A stretch of 64,000 nucleotides of DNA from Streptococcus devriesei DSM 19639 (GCF_000423725.1 NZ_AUIN01000012.1:176994-240993); one strand, 5' to 3'. Numbered from the stretch's first letter, positions 1 through 8,619 are shown. Translations and numbers: made by a program. Notes: generated by a model from the letters alone, not told the origin.

Positions 1-91
1 CCCCTTGGCTGCCGGACTCCACTAAAATATTGGACGCCGCTTCTTCTGCTTCACGGTTAATCGTGATTGTCAGTTCCTGCCAATTGTTCAT
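1..91 (-). CDS. prmA: Ribosomal protein L11 methyltransferase, N-terminal fragment
   Basis: Only the first 30 codons are in the window; the gene runs off the left edge. The start reads [20 protein letters not shown], the typical opening of streptococcal PrmA, the SAM-dependent enzyme that methylates ribosomal protein L11. It lies just upstream of the DUF3013 gene on the same strand, with about 29 bases between the stop of that gene and this ATG, so the two are probably one transcription unit. The call rests on this short N-terminus only. Confidence 0.75.
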   Translation of the reverse strand, partial: MNNWQELTITINREAEEAASNILVESGSQG

Positions 92-120
92 AAATTAAAT
101 AATGCTCCTTCCTATTCATC

Positions 121-591
121 TCAATACCTCGGATAAGGGTAAAACTCTGTTTCTTTCAGCTCTGCTCTGCCTTTTTCAAAAGCCTCGGCATCCCACGAAA
201 CAGCGAATTCTTCTGCCGTTTCGTCAGCCAGAAAGTCCATCAGATCGCTCAAACCATCTGTGGCAGTATCATTCAAAAATCGGGCAAAGTAGGCTAAAAA
301 TTCACGCGATAAGCCTTTTTTAGGCTCATAGGGAATCGTCACTAAGTAGTCTTCGGCATCAAACCGTGATTTGTCAGGATTGTAAAAGAGGACATAATCC
401 TCAAAAAAGATATCCTCATTCGAGATCTCTCCACGATCATCAACCGTCTCAACGCCCGCTTGATTCTGCGCCTCCAAAATAAAAGTGACTTCTACCGCAT
501 GATTTTTCTTTTGCCAATCCATAGCAAAGTCAAAATCCAAATGCTTCTCTAATTCTTCTTCCAGTACTGACAAAAAGCCGTATGTCGCCAT
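121..591 (-). CDS. DUF3013 family protein
   Basis: A 156-residue acidic cytosolic protein matching the DUF3013 family found next to prmA in streptococci. No catalytic motif or membrane segment is visible and the function is unknown. I start it at the ATG at 591 (MATYGFLSVLEEE) because GGAG lies about seven bases upstream; an in-frame ATG at 603 would add four residues. A TATAAT-like hexamer lies just upstream near 621-626. It probably leads a unit with prmA. Confidence 0.75.
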   Translation of the reverse strand: MATYGFLSVLEEELEKHLDFDFAMDWQKKNHAVEVTFILEAQNQAGVETVDDRGEISNEDIFFEDYVLFYNPDKSRFDAEDYLVTIPYEPKKGLSREFLAYFARFLNDTATDGLSDLMDFLADETAEEFAVSWDAEAFEKGRAELKETEFYPYPRY

Positions 592-815
592 CAGTTTCTC
601 CATTTAATGTCATTTTCTTCCATTATAACATTTTCATGAGTGCTCTAGGAACAAACTTTTGCACTGATTAAATTTTAAAAGCAAATTCTGCAAACCATTA
701 CCATAGGACAGCTTACAAGTTCAGGCACAGCAGCTCCTTTCGTTTTATGAGAAGCAAGCTCATATTTTTTTGCATAAAATGTGTTACAATAGTCCTAAAA
801 AGCTGAGGCACTCAT

Positions 816-1307
816 ATGATAATTAAACCCATGGAATTAACGGAACTTGATCAGGTGATTGCACTGGAAAATGCAGTTTGGTCAAGTCATAATACACCTG
901 TTTCTCTGCCTCTTGCCAGCAAAGACAAGATTATCAACAGTTTTGAAAACGGCAGGCATTTTTTAGTCGCCAAAGAAAAAGACCGCATTCTGGCGGTCCT
1001 TGATTACGGTCCGCTCTATCCTTTTCCCAGCGGCAGCCATGTGGTGACCTTTGGTATTGCTGTTGCCGGCAAAGAGCGCGGCAAGGGAATTGGCAAAAAA
1101 TTAGTCCGGCGATTTTTAGAGGACGTCAAAAATGACTACCGAAAAGTCCTTATCCATGTGCTGTCCACCAATTACAAGGCCATTGCTTTTTATGAAAACT
1201 TAGGCTTTTCTTTAGAAGCCCGTTTAAAACAGCAGTTCTTTCTCAATGGCCAGTATGTTGATGATCTAATGTTTAGCTTTGATTTGAAGAAACATTCTAT
1301 TGCTTAA
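816..1307 (+). CDS. GNAT family N-acetyltransferase
   Basis: A 163-residue GNAT-fold protein. The acetyl-CoA loop is visible around residues 86-95 (KERGKGIGKK), and the C-terminal part has the usual N-x-x-A-x-x-F-Y-x-x-x-G-F signature (NYKAIAFYENLGF). The substrate cannot be told. It has an extended -10 (TG-T-TACAAT at 782-790) and is followed 31 bases later by rarA on the same strand, so they may be co-transcribed. Confidence 0.85.
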   Translation: MIIKPMELTELDQVIALENAVWSSHNTPVSLPLASKDKIINSFENGRHFLVAKEKDRILAVLDYGPLYPFPSGSHVVTFGIAVAGKERGKGIGKKLVRRFLEDVKNDYRKVLIHVLSTNYKAIAFYENLGFSLEARLKQQFFLNGQYVDDLMFSFDLKKHSIA

Positions 1308-1338
1308 CGGCTGCAGAAAAATCTAAGAAAGGAAACGT

Positions 1339-2607
1339 ATGATTAATAATCTCGCCTTGCGCATGCGCCCGCGTGATATTTCAGAAGTCATCGGCCAGCA
1401 GCACTTGGTCGGTGAGGGGAAAATTATTGCGCGTATGGTTGCTGCCAATCGCCTGTCATCAATGATTCTCTACGGACCGCCCGGAATCGGCAAGACATCA
1501 ATCGCTGCTGCCATTGCCGGAACCACAAAATATGCTTTCCGCACCTTTAATGCGACAACAGACACAAAAAAACGCCTGCAGGAAATTGCCGAAGAGGCTA
1601 AATTTTCAGGCGGTTTGGTCCTTCTTTTAGATGAAATTCACCGTCTGGACAAAACCAAACAGGATTTTTTGCTGCCGCTGTTGGAAAACGGCCAAATTAT
1701 CATGATTGGCGCAACAACTGAGAACCCCTTCTTTTCAGTAACACCTGCCATCAGAAGCCGAGTTCAGATTTTTGAGCTGGAGCCGCTGACAGCTGACAAT
1801 ATCAAGCAAGCTCTCAGAACTGCCCTTGCTGATAAGGAACGGGGATTTGATTTTGATGTGGAGCTGGATGATGATGCTCTTGATTTTATTGCTCTGGCGA
1901 CCAACGGGGATTTGCGGTCGGCTTATAATTCACTCGACTTAGCCGTCATGTCTACTCAGCCAGATGACAAGGGTGTGCGCCGCATCACTTTAGATACTGT
2001 AGAAAACAGCCTGCAGCGCAGCTATATTACCATGGATAAAGACGGAGACGGCCATTATGATGTCTTATCTGCTCTGCAAAAATCCATTCGCGGATCCGAT
2101 GTTAACGCCAGTCTCCATTATGCAGCCAGGCTGATTGAGGCGGGTGACCTGCCCAGTTTAGCCAGGCGGCTGACAGTCATTGCTTACGAGGATATCGGCC
2201 TGGCCAATCCTGACGCTCAAATCCATACCGTAACAGCTCTTGAAACTGCCAAACAGATCGGTTTTCCCGAGGCTCGGATTTTAATTGCCAATGTTGTGAT
2301 TGACCTAGCTTTGTCTCCCAAATCCAATTCTGCCTATGAGGCTATTGATGCCGCCATAGCTGACTTGCATCAAAACGGAAACCTTCCCATTCCGCGCCAC
2401 CTGCGGGACGGGCATTACGCCGGCAGCAAGGAACTAGGCAATGCCCAGAATTATAAATACCCGCATGCCTATCCTGAAAAGTGGGTTAAACAGCAATATT
2501 TGCCGGATAAAATCAAAAAAGCTAATTATTTTACGGCCAACCAAACAGGAAAATATGAGCGGGCTCTCGGAGCCAACAAGGACAAAATTGATGAGCTGCT
2601 AAAGTAA
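1339..2607 (+). CDS. rarA: Replication-associated recombination protein A (AAA ATPase)
   Basis: A 422-residue member of the RarA/MgsA/WRNIP1 family, a clamp-loader-like AAA+ ATPase that acts at stalled replication forks. Walker A is GPPGIGKTS (about residues 46-54) and Walker B lies in LLLDEIHRLDK; the sensor-1 region reads IGATTENPFFSV. The C-terminal half carries the family tetramerisation and MgsA_C region. Full length. A GGAAACGT ribosome site precedes the ATG. In streptococci rarA is commonly followed by 6S RNA, as here. Confidence 0.93.
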   Translation: MINNLALRMRPRDISEVIGQQHLVGEGKIIARMVAANRLSSMILYGPPGIGKTSIAAAIAGTTKYAFRTFNATTDTKKRLQEIAEEAKFSGGLVLLLDEIHRLDKTKQDFLLPLLENGQIIMIGATTENPFFSVTPAIRSRVQIFELEPLTADNIKQALRTALADKERGFDFDVELDDDALDFIALATNGDLRSAYNSLDLAVMSTQPDDKGVRRITLDTVENSLQRSYITMDKDGDGHYDVLSALQKSIRGSDVNASLHYAARLIEAGDLPSLARRLTVIAYEDIGLANPDAQIHTVTALETAKQIGFPEARILIANVVIDLALSPKSNSAYEAIDAAIADLHQNGNLPIPRHLRDGHYAGSKELGNAQNYKYPHAYPEKWVKQQYLPDKIKKANYFTANQTGKYERALGANKDKIDELLK

Positions 2608-2636
2608 TGCAGACGTAAAAAAAGTAAATTTTTAAC

Positions 2637-2664
2637 TTGAAATTTTTTAACATTATGGTATCAT
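2637..2664 (+). promoter_or_regulatory. Promoter of 6S RNA
   Basis: TTGAAA at 2637-2642 and TATCAT at 2659-2664 with a 16-base spacer. The predicted start near 2671 coincides with the outer stem of the 6S RNA. Confidence 0.55.
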
Positions 2665-2670
2665 AATTAA

Positions 2671-2865
2671 AGAAGATTGCTGTGGCATACGAATTCACAT
2701 CCAAGTGTTGACCGACTATTTTTTTGTATTATCGGGAAACAGAAGTCATTCTCCAGTATGCAGGCCGTTCCACGCGGAAGCAACTAAAGGAGAAGCGAGT
2801 TGCCCACCTGCTTAAGTGTGCGGGTTCAATACAAAACGTGAATCATCGGTGCCAATACAGCATTT
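2671..2865 (+). ncRNA. ssrS: 6S RNA (RNA polymerase-binding regulatory RNA)
   Basis: No ORF is present, but the two ends fold back on each other. TGCTGT, GGCA and ATTCAC near 2678-2700 pair in order with GTGAAT, TGCC and ACAGCA near 2839-2862, giving the long interrupted closing stem of 6S RNA around an A/T-rich central region. 6S RNA mimics an open promoter and sequesters the housekeeping holoenzyme. The position between rarA and tRNA-Lys is the usual streptococcal one (from memory). Ends are approximate. Confidence 0.75.
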
Positions 2866-2866
2866 T

Positions 2867-2939
2867 GCCTCCTTAGCTCAGTTGGTAGAGCAGTGGACTC
2901 TTAATCCATGGGTCACAGGTTCGAGCCCTGTAGGGGGCA
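2867..2939 (+). tRNA. tRNA-Lys (CTT anticodon)
   Basis: A full cloverleaf: acceptor strand GCCTCCT (2867-2873) pairs with AGGGGGC (2932-2938), with discriminator A at 2939. The anticodon stem GTGGA/TCCAT holds loop CTCTTAA with anticodon CTT at 2900-2902. The T arm contains GGTTCGAGCC. CCA is not encoded. It lies one base after the 6S RNA and its 3' end is the attachment site of the islet that follows. Confidence 0.95.
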
Positions 2940-2942
2940 TAG
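2929..2942 (+). repeat. att-like repeat, left copy (tRNA-Lys 3' end)
   Basis: TGTAGGGGGCATAG spans the 3' end of tRNA-Lys. The same 14-mer with one change (T for C) recurs at 7389-7402. In both places it is followed by a GC-rich terminator and the 3' tail of an integrase. This is what left and right attachment sites of a tRNA-Lys-integrated element look like. Confidence 0.65.
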
Positions 2943-2954
2943 ATATATATGATG

Positions 2955-2983
2955 AAAAAGCCTGTCATAGCAGGCTTTTCTTT
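2955..2983. terminator. Terminator between tRNA-Lys and integrase remnant
   Basis: AAAAAGCCTG and CAGGCTTTT form a stem with loop TCATAG, followed by a T-rich run. It can end the 6S/tRNA-Lys transcript on the plus strand and, by its A-rich 5' flank, the integrase on the minus strand. Confidence 0.75.
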
Positions 2984-3558
2984 ATGCCTTTTTGATGCTG
3001 GCCCATGTTTTGGCCCAGGCCTCTTTTTTCTCGTTCAAACCATTCATCCCGTGTCTCCTCTAATAAATGGATATAAGTTTCTCGTAATGTAGTTGTATCT
3101 TTATGCCCAAACCACCTAGCTAAAACTTCTAAAGGTACCCCTTCCTGAACCTTTATACTGCCATAAGTATGACGCCCACCGTAAATTGTAATAACAGGTT
3201 CAATCTGGAGCTTTTTTAAAATTCTTTTTAAACAAGTATTTAAAGTTGACTCATCTGGAACAGGACGTTTTGCCCCAATCTGAAAAAAGACAAATTGCTC
3301 TTTATTTTCAACTTTAAGCAATTTCAACAACTTTTCCTGCAAAGTCTTCAACTCCTGAAAGACCTCTAAAACTTGATTATTAAATGGACACCTACGCTTA
3401 GATGGATTTTTTAGTCCTAATCTCCGATAAAAATGATCATTTTTTGCCGGTACAAATTGTTGTTTAGATGAGCTCCAACGTCTATGCGTATAAACTTCTT
3501 GATTGTCAAAATCAAAATCCGGCCAAGTTAAAGCTATTAACTCTCCAAATACCATCAA
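2965..3558 (-). pseudogene. Tyrosine integrase, 5'-truncated remnant
   Basis: 197 codons covering only the catalytic domain of a phage/ICE-type tyrosine recombinase. It begins near the first catalytic arginine region (GELIALTWPDFDFD). The RHTYGS box, ARWFGHKDTTT and the final tyrosine in RETYIHLLEE are present. The N-terminal arm-binding and core-binding domains, about 180-200 residues, are missing; homology ends abruptly near 3560. It lies next to the tRNA-Lys end, where such integrases act. It is unlikely to be functional, so the islet is probably fixed. Confidence 0.8.
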
Positions 3559-3608
3559 TTTATATAGTCAAACAGATTATGATGATTGGAGCAACCGGGC
3601 AGAAAATT

Positions 3609-3654
3609 AATATAAAATGCAACCAAACTTTTAAAATTGGTTGCATTTTATATT
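3609..3654 (-). terminator. Terminator of the MFS pump gene
   Basis: A perfect 18-base inverted repeat (3609-3626 with 3637-3654) around a 10-base loop, twelve bases after the pump stop codon. It is A+T-rich at the base and G+C-richer near the loop, so it would stop minus-strand transcription before the integrase remnant. Confidence 0.7.
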
Positions 3655-3665
3655 ATTAGATTGTA

Positions 3666-5021
3666 TTAATTATCATGATTTGAGAAATTCATCATTTCTT
3701 TTAAACTTATGATAATTAGAGCTAATGTAATTCCCCAGCCAATTCGAGTAGCTAATAATAGATTGTTTGGCCAAAGATTTAGACAGGTTGATCCAACTGC
3801 TGAACCAGCTGAAATGGCAACATTTTGTACCATTCGCTGTAAAGCTCCCGTGCTGCCTTGCATTTCCATAGGGCTAGCTTGCATAATACTAGCAATATTG
3901 GCAGGCTGAAAGTATCCTCCGCCAATACCATAAATAAACAATCCTAAAGTTAAGAAGAAATAAGACCAGCTAGGAGTGAGAAGCAAAAGGAAAAGCAAAG
4001 AAGCAATAATAATTCCGAGACCTAAATGACTAAAGGCTTTATTTTTACTGCCGTCATTGTACTTCCCTGATAGCCTTGAAAAGATTACTAATCCTGCTGG
4101 TGCGCCTAGTACAAGAAAGCCTGTCTGTCCCACTCCTAAATGATATAATTGTTCAAAAATAAAGGGCGGAAGTAAAAATATCATTGCGGAGGCAAAACCA
4201 AAGGCGACCGTTTGAAAAAGATAGGAGATTACTTGTGGGTTGTTTTTTAATCCCTCAACATCAACAAGTGCCTGTCTATTACTAAATTCAACATGGTAAA
4301 AGATGATTCCGAGGAACAGACTGGATATTATTAAGATAAGACTAACCATTAATAGATGAGGTTTGCTTAGCAAAGACAACCCTAATAAAAGAAAAACTAA
4401 CATCAGAGTATTTATAATAATTCCAAGATTATCCAATGTTCGTTCGCTAGTCTCCTCAGAGAGCTTACTAAGAAGATAATGGTTACATACTATTGCGAGG
4501 ATTGCAAAGGGAACATTTAGCCAGAAGATAAAGCGCCAGAGATTTAAAGAAAGTAATATACCTCCTAAAGACGGGCCAAGGACAGGCCCTAGGCCAATCA
4601 TAACACCTAAAATACTAATAGCACTGCTTTTCCGGTCTTCAGAGACTAAAGTAGTAATCAAAGCTGCTGAAGTAGCTTGTAGAGCGGCAGCCCCTATGCC
4701 TTGAAAAATCCGGCCAGCAATGAGCCAGCCAATACTATTAGCAAATCCACAGAATAACGAACTCAACCCAAAAAGTACAAATCCTAAGTAGGAAATCGTT
4801 AACTTTCCAAATTTATCACTTAATACTCCTAAAGGCAGGATAGAGATAGCTAAAGCTAAAGTATAGCCAGTTATTGTAAACGATGCAATGTTAGTTGTCG
4901 TTTGGAATTCTCCCGTCAAAAAAGATAGGGCAACATTGATGATGCCTGTGTCTAAAGTGGAAAGCAGCATCCCCATACCTGCGATAACTGTTATCAATGA
5001 ATTCTGCAACCGTTTTGTCAT
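3666..5021 (-). CDS. MFS drug efflux transporter, DHA2 (EmrB/QacA-like)
   Basis: A 451-residue multi-pass membrane protein of the major facilitator superfamily. The N-terminal half shows LDTGIINVAL, the loop motif A (GVLSDKFGK), motif B (GRIFQGIGAA) and motif C (GLGPVLGPSLGG), diagnostic of drug:proton antiporters. Length and motif order fit the DHA2 group. A strong site (AAAGGGGG) lies seven bases before the ATG. It is transcribed divergently from an ArsR-type regulator with overlapping promoters, so that regulator probably represses it. The substrate is unknown. The gene looks A+T-richer than the core genome, consistent with transfer. Confidence 0.85.
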   Translation of the reverse strand: MTKRLQNSLITVIAGMGMLLSTLDTGIINVALSFLTGEFQTTTNIASFTITGYTLALAISILPLGVLSDKFGKLTISYLGFVLFGLSSLFCGFANSIGWLIAGRIFQGIGAAALQATSAALITTLVSEDRKSSAISILGVMIGLGPVLGPSLGGILLSLNLWRFIFWLNVPFAILAIVCNHYLLSKLSEETSERTLDNLGIIINTLMLVFLLLGLSLLSKPHLLMVSLILIISSLFLGIIFYHVEFSNRQALVDVEGLKNNPQVISYLFQTVAFGFASAMIFLLPPFIFEQLYHLGVGQTGFLVLGAPAGLVIFSRLSGKYNDGSKNKAFSHLGLGIIIASLLFLLLLTPSWSYFFLTLGLFIYGIGGGYFQPANIASIMQASPMEMQGSTGALQRMVQNVAISAGSAVGSTCLNLWPNNLLLATRIGWGITLALIIISLKEMMNFSNHDN

Positions 5022-5046
5022 TTTACTTCCCCCTTTATCTCAAACT

Positions 5047-5075
5047 ATGATACAATGAAAATAATTAATAATCAA
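5047..5075. promoter_or_regulatory. Overlapping divergent promoters of pump and regulator
   Basis: Minus strand: TTGATT (5070-5075) and TATCAT (5047-5052) with a 17-base spacer, for the pump. Plus strand: an extended -10, TGaTACAAT (5048-5056), for the regulator. The two -10 elements overlap by two bases, so one bound protein could control both. Confidence 0.5.
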
Positions 5076-5114
5076 TCAATTCTAGAAATATCGAATCGTT
5101 TGGAGGAATAACAT

Positions 5115-6212
5115 TTGGCGATTACCATTCAATTTAGCAATTATGCTCTTAAAACAGATGAAACGTTGACGCAAAGAATACAATTTGTGTATTCTCCGTT
5201 AAATGAACTTTTTAGAAGTTTACATGTCTTATTAAATCCCCGTCATCATGGTACAAATATTGACTGGGTCATTGAAATACAAGACAGATTGACAGACGAT
5301 TTCTATGAGAACCTTCACTATTTTCAACTCTTTTATGAACTCGGTGTTTCCTCTATCTTGCTTTGCAACTTTCGCTATCATGCAACAACGATTGAAGAAG
5401 AAATACAAAATCTAAAGAAATTTCTTAATGACTTGCCTGCTGCTCAGTTAATTGAGCATTTGGAAAAAGTTACAAGTGACCGAGAAAATTCCTTCATTCC
5501 GACATTAGCAAAAGGATTAGAGTGGAAAGATTTCTCATTGAGTAACGATAAGCAGCTGCTTAAGGATTTAAAAAAGGATGCTTCTGATGTCTACCAACGA
5601 CTTTTTTCCTTTATTGATTGGTATAGACGAGAAATATTTGATAACACTTGGAAAGAGAAGGCCATTCAGCAGAAACTGCTAGATGAAATTCAGAAGCAAT
5701 CTTCTTTTTTAAGAAAAAACGGTTTAATCGAAATGTTTAATCATTTGCAGGTTGACCGCATCCATTGGAAAGAGGATGAGCTGGTCATTATTAAACCGTT
5801 TGACCAAGAAATCCAACTGCAAGATAGTGATTCTATTATGCTATTACCAAGTTATTTTATTTGGCCTCACCTCTTTGTTGAAACTTTCGACCAAGGAATT
5901 GCTATCACCTATGATATTACAGAGCACCCAAGTTACTATAGTTCCACACCGGAAAATTTAATTACTATTTTTAAAGCTTTAAGTGACCCTGTTCGTTTAC
6001 AAATTATGAATTATGTCATTGATAAACCAAGTACAACACAATCTTTGGCTCAAATTTTAGTGATGAGTAATTCCAGTGTCTCCAGACATCTTCAAATTTT
6101 AAAGGAAGCCAATTTATTAACAACAACAAAAGCTAAAAAATTCGTCCTTTATGAGCCAACACAGCTCGTTACACAATTGATGCCAAATTTTTATCAGTTC
6201 TTTAAAAATTGA
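5115..6212 (+). CDS. ArsR-family winged-helix regulator with DUF5937-like N-terminal domain
   Basis: 365 residues. The last 90 residues are a typical ArsR winged helix: the segment ALSDPVRLQIMNYV, then QSLAQILVMSNSSVSRHLQ as the recognition-helix region, and a wing (TTTKAKKFVLYEP). The long N-terminal part looks like the DUF5937 ligand-sensing domain found in ArsR proteins of firmicutes and actinobacteria. The start is TTG at 5115, placed seven bases after TGGAGGA; no ATG fits. It is divergent from the DHA2 pump and followed 31 bases later by a second ArsR-type protein. Pump control is inferred from layout. Confidence 0.75.
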   Translation: MAITIQFSNYALKTDETLTQRIQFVYSPLNELFRSLHVLLNPRHHGTNIDWVIEIQDRLTDDFYENLHYFQLFYELGVSSILLCNFRYHATTIEEEIQNLKKFLNDLPAAQLIEHLEKVTSDRENSFIPTLAKGLEWKDFSLSNDKQLLKDLKKDASDVYQRLFSFIDWYRREIFDNTWKEKAIQQKLLDEIQKQSSFLRKNGLIEMFNHLQVDRIHWKEDELVIIKPFDQEIQLQDSDSIMLLPSYFIWPHLFVETFDQGIAITYDITEHPSYYSSTPENLITIFKALSDPVRLQIMNYVIDKPSTTQSLAQILVMSNSSVSRHLQILKEANLLTTTKAKKFVLYEPTQLVTQLMPNFYQFFKN

Positions 6213-6243
6213 GGTTTTAATCATTAAAAAGGTGGTGATTACT

Positions 6244-6843
6244 ATGTCAATGTCACAAATTATCTCAGTTCTATCAGCTGATTGTTTTCTCACTCAAATT
6301 GAGATTGAAAGAACTTTAGGGTACCCCTTATCGAAAAGTGAAATTACTTTTTTAAAAACCAGTCCTGAAATAGTCTTATTTAACTTTTACGGGCGAATTT
6401 ACTATAAATTAAATAATAATGTCCCCATCACAGCGCAAGGAAGATTAGTCATTGAAAAACTGTCTAGGCGCCCTCAAGCAATTAAGCTTGGCGAAGCACG
6501 AACATGTTTGCATCATTTGGCCGGAAAAGCAGGGGTTACAGTATTTGAGTGGTTTATTCAAAATAAATTAATGAAACAAGAATCCCTTGTCAACTATTCT
6601 TTGATGCAAGCAGGAATTAATACTATGCAGCAATGGCTGGGCTATCAGCCCAATCCTAATATAAAATTATGCTTAGATTTTTCTGAAAGAAAATTTCATA
6701 TTGGCGGAGCATTAGGAAAAAAGATATTAGAAAAACTAATTCATGAAGGAAAATGTCAATTAACCTCAAATAGGACAGTTATTCTGAAAACTAGCACAGA
6801 TAATTTAATGGATGATTTTCATAAATTAAGGTGCTTATCATAG
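6244..6843 (+). CDS. ArsR-type regulator-like protein
   Basis: 199 residues from the ATG at 6244; upstream GTG codons at 6232 and 6235 lie inside the ribosome site AAGGTGGTG, so I reject them. Two segments match the C-terminal half of a subgroup of ArsR-family regulators: LGEARTCLHHLAGKAGV and CLDFSERKFHIGGALGKKI. The second resembles the CLDWSERRPHLAGALGAAL signature common in that subgroup. The N-terminal 60 residues show only a poor helix-turn-helix. It may sense a ligand for the regulator before it (31-base gap, same operon). Family assignment is from memory of these motifs. Confidence 0.55.
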   Translation: MSMSQIISVLSADCFLTQIEIERTLGYPLSKSEITFLKTSPEIVLFNFYGRIYYKLNNNVPITAQGRLVIEKLSRRPQAIKLGEARTCLHHLAGKAGVTVFEWFIQNKLMKQESLVNYSLMQAGINTMQQWLGYQPNPNIKLCLDFSERKFHIGGALGKKILEKLIHEGKCQLTSNRTVILKTSTDNLMDDFHKLRCLS

Positions 6844-7219
6844 AACATATATTGTAGAAATAATTAGAACCAGCAAAAAATCACGAAAGTACTATTTCAG
6901 TTAGGCGAACTGCCAATAAATTGTCCGTGGTTTTCTTTGTACGCTACTCTAAACCATTATATTTATTTTTCAATCAAAAAAATAGAGACTTTATTGATTT
7001 TTATCACAATTTACTGAAGTTCATCTTCAAGAATTGTATAAAGTAAAAGTTTTGCGTTTCAACTGACGTATATTGAATGTCTACTGAACTTCAAAAGGCT
7101 TTCGAATGTTATTTTATCAGATATTAATTGTTGTTAACTTAAGGATTATAGAAACTCCATTTTGCCTCTGCTCATATATTCTTAGCTTATCTCTATAACT
7201 TAATTTCATCAAAAAATAC

Positions 7220-7252
7220 CCCAAAAGTTAGACTTTCTGTCTAACTTTTGGG
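7220..7252. repeat. 14-bp perfect hairpin resembling an IS3-family end
   Basis: CCCAAAAGTTAGAC and GTCTAACTTTTGGG around loop TTTCT, followed by TGCAGTTCA. Streptococcal IS3-group elements often end in a TGAACTGCA-CCCAAAAGTTAGAC sequence, so this is probably a solitary IS terminus; no transposase remains. It could equally serve as a terminator. The rest of 6844-7388 is A+T-rich and shows no gene that I can recognise. Confidence 0.4.
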
Positions 7253-7388
7253 TTGCAGTTCATTATCTACAGCTTTTTGTTGCGGATTTGTTACGAAACA
7301 TAAAAAAGATAGCTCATTTAACAAGATTTAAATCCGTGAAATCCTATTAAATCAACTATCTCTGTATTTAGAAAATATTTCAACTACA

Positions 7389-7470
7389 TGTAGGGGGTAT
7401 AGGAATTATTCATTTAAAAGCCCGTCGTATCGGGCTTTTCTTTGTGTCTTTTTGCCCAGCCTCTTTTTTA
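7389..7470. repeat. att-like repeat, right copy, with integrase 3'-tail remnant
   Basis: TGTAGGGGGTATAG (7389-7402) repeats the tRNA-Lys end (13 of 14 bases). The next 65 bases also parallel the left side: an AAAAGCCCG/CGGGCTTTT terminator, TCTTTGTGTCTTTTT, then GCCCAGCCTCTTTTTT. On the minus strand this reads as the last residues of an integrase (GWAKRHKEK). It implies a second, related element once sat here in tandem. Confidence 0.6.
7416..7439. terminator. Terminator at the right att-like site
   Basis: AAAAGCCCG, loop TCGTAT, CGGGCTTTT then CTTTG. It is equivalent in position to the terminator beside tRNA-Lys. Confidence 0.65.
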
Positions 7471-7505
7471 CACAGCTGCAAATACTGCGTCTGAGCTAGC
7501 GGCAC

Positions 7506-7607
7506 TTAATCGTCATCTTTCCTATCTTGCCATTTGGAAAATAGTGCCAGCACTGCCCTGACCACAATTGGTGCGACGATCAAAACAATGATAATTAAAA
7601 ACGGCAA
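7506..7607 (-). CDS. Possible 33-residue membrane peptide
   Basis: A short reading frame with a TTG start at 7607 placed right after AAAAAGGA. It gives one hydrophobic helix (LPFLIIIVLIVAPIVVRAV) followed by a charged tail ending RKDDD. Single-span small proteins of this form are common beside CPBP proteases and bacteriocin loci, but I recognise no family. It lies 26 bases downstream of the broken CPBP gene on the same strand. Confidence 0.35.
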   Translation of the reverse strand: MPFLIIIVLIVAPIVVRAVLALFSKWQDRKDDD

Positions 7608-7633
7608 AATCCTTTTTAGTCGTTTTTAATTAT

Positions 7634-8465
7634 CTACTTCATTTTTTCATCATAAACATGCAAGGTCTCATTATTCTCCTCAAATTCTTTGGCATGCTTG
7701 GCTTCGCTAGCTGGTATTTTCTGTCTTTTCTTTCTTACTGTATAAGCTAAAGCAAGGGCAAAACACATACATACTACTTTTAGCATAATACTGTCAATAC
7801 CGCTATCATCTACAGAAATTTGTGAAAAAGTATTGATTAAGGCATGGGTCATGGCACAAATCCACAGACTCTTGGAATAGACAAATAAGGGCTGATAGGA
7901 TAAAAGAATTTGTCAATAATCCCAACAAAAACGAGGGCAGGTTAACACTTGTCAGGCTTCCATCGATATAGAAAAAGAGAATATGCCAGATTCCCCAGCA
8001 AATAAAGGTAATGATTGTTGCCAGAGCATAGGAAAATTTTTTCTCTAGATCAGGCTGAAAGGAATAGCGCCAACCTATTTCCTCTATTCCACCAAATACA
8101 AGTGCTTTCAGAAAAAATAGAAATGGTATCCCAATACTTCCTATCTTGAAGCCATTACCTATGATAACCGCACCAAAGTCTATTACCAGAAAAGCTATAA
8201 CGAATAGATAAACTTGCATGGGCTGCCTGACATCAAAAAACTCCTTTAGAATTTCAAGTGGGCTTTTTCCATGACAGTTTTTTTGGTAAATGACACCCCA
8301 CATTGCTGACGAAATGCCAGCTAAAACAATAAGAAGCATTCCCAAAAATGAATGGTAGCCTAATTCAAAGCCAGCTTTTTGGAACAAGCCAGCAATAGCA
8401 GTAAAGAAAATAATCTGAAGCAAAGTAGGTAACAAATAGATACTATAAAGTTTTTTATGATTCAT
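7634..8465 (-). pseudogene. CPBP (CAAX/Abi) intramembrane protease, frameshifted
   Basis: The first part, 8465 to about 7890, encodes a multi-pass protein with the CPBP motif GGIEEIGWR and a second box FICWGIWHILFF. After ILSAL the frame fails. In the next frame the sequence continues as LFVYSKSLWICAMTHALIN, the third conserved box, and a basic tail to 7634. One extra base in the CCC run (GGG at 7889-7891 on the plus strand) explains the break. CPBP proteases act in bacteriocin immunity or peptide processing. As read here the gene is inactive unless this is a sequencing error. Confidence 0.8.
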
Positions 8466-8619
8466 GATACTATCTTCATATTAGCATAGGAAATATAGAT
8501 TTTTCAACTAATTGCACAATCAAAATGATAGACATGCTAGCCATTTAAAGGGCTCTCATGTCAAGCTTTTTTGACCAACGTTTTCATAACGGCTGCTTTT
8601 CTTATTCCATAAAAAATGC

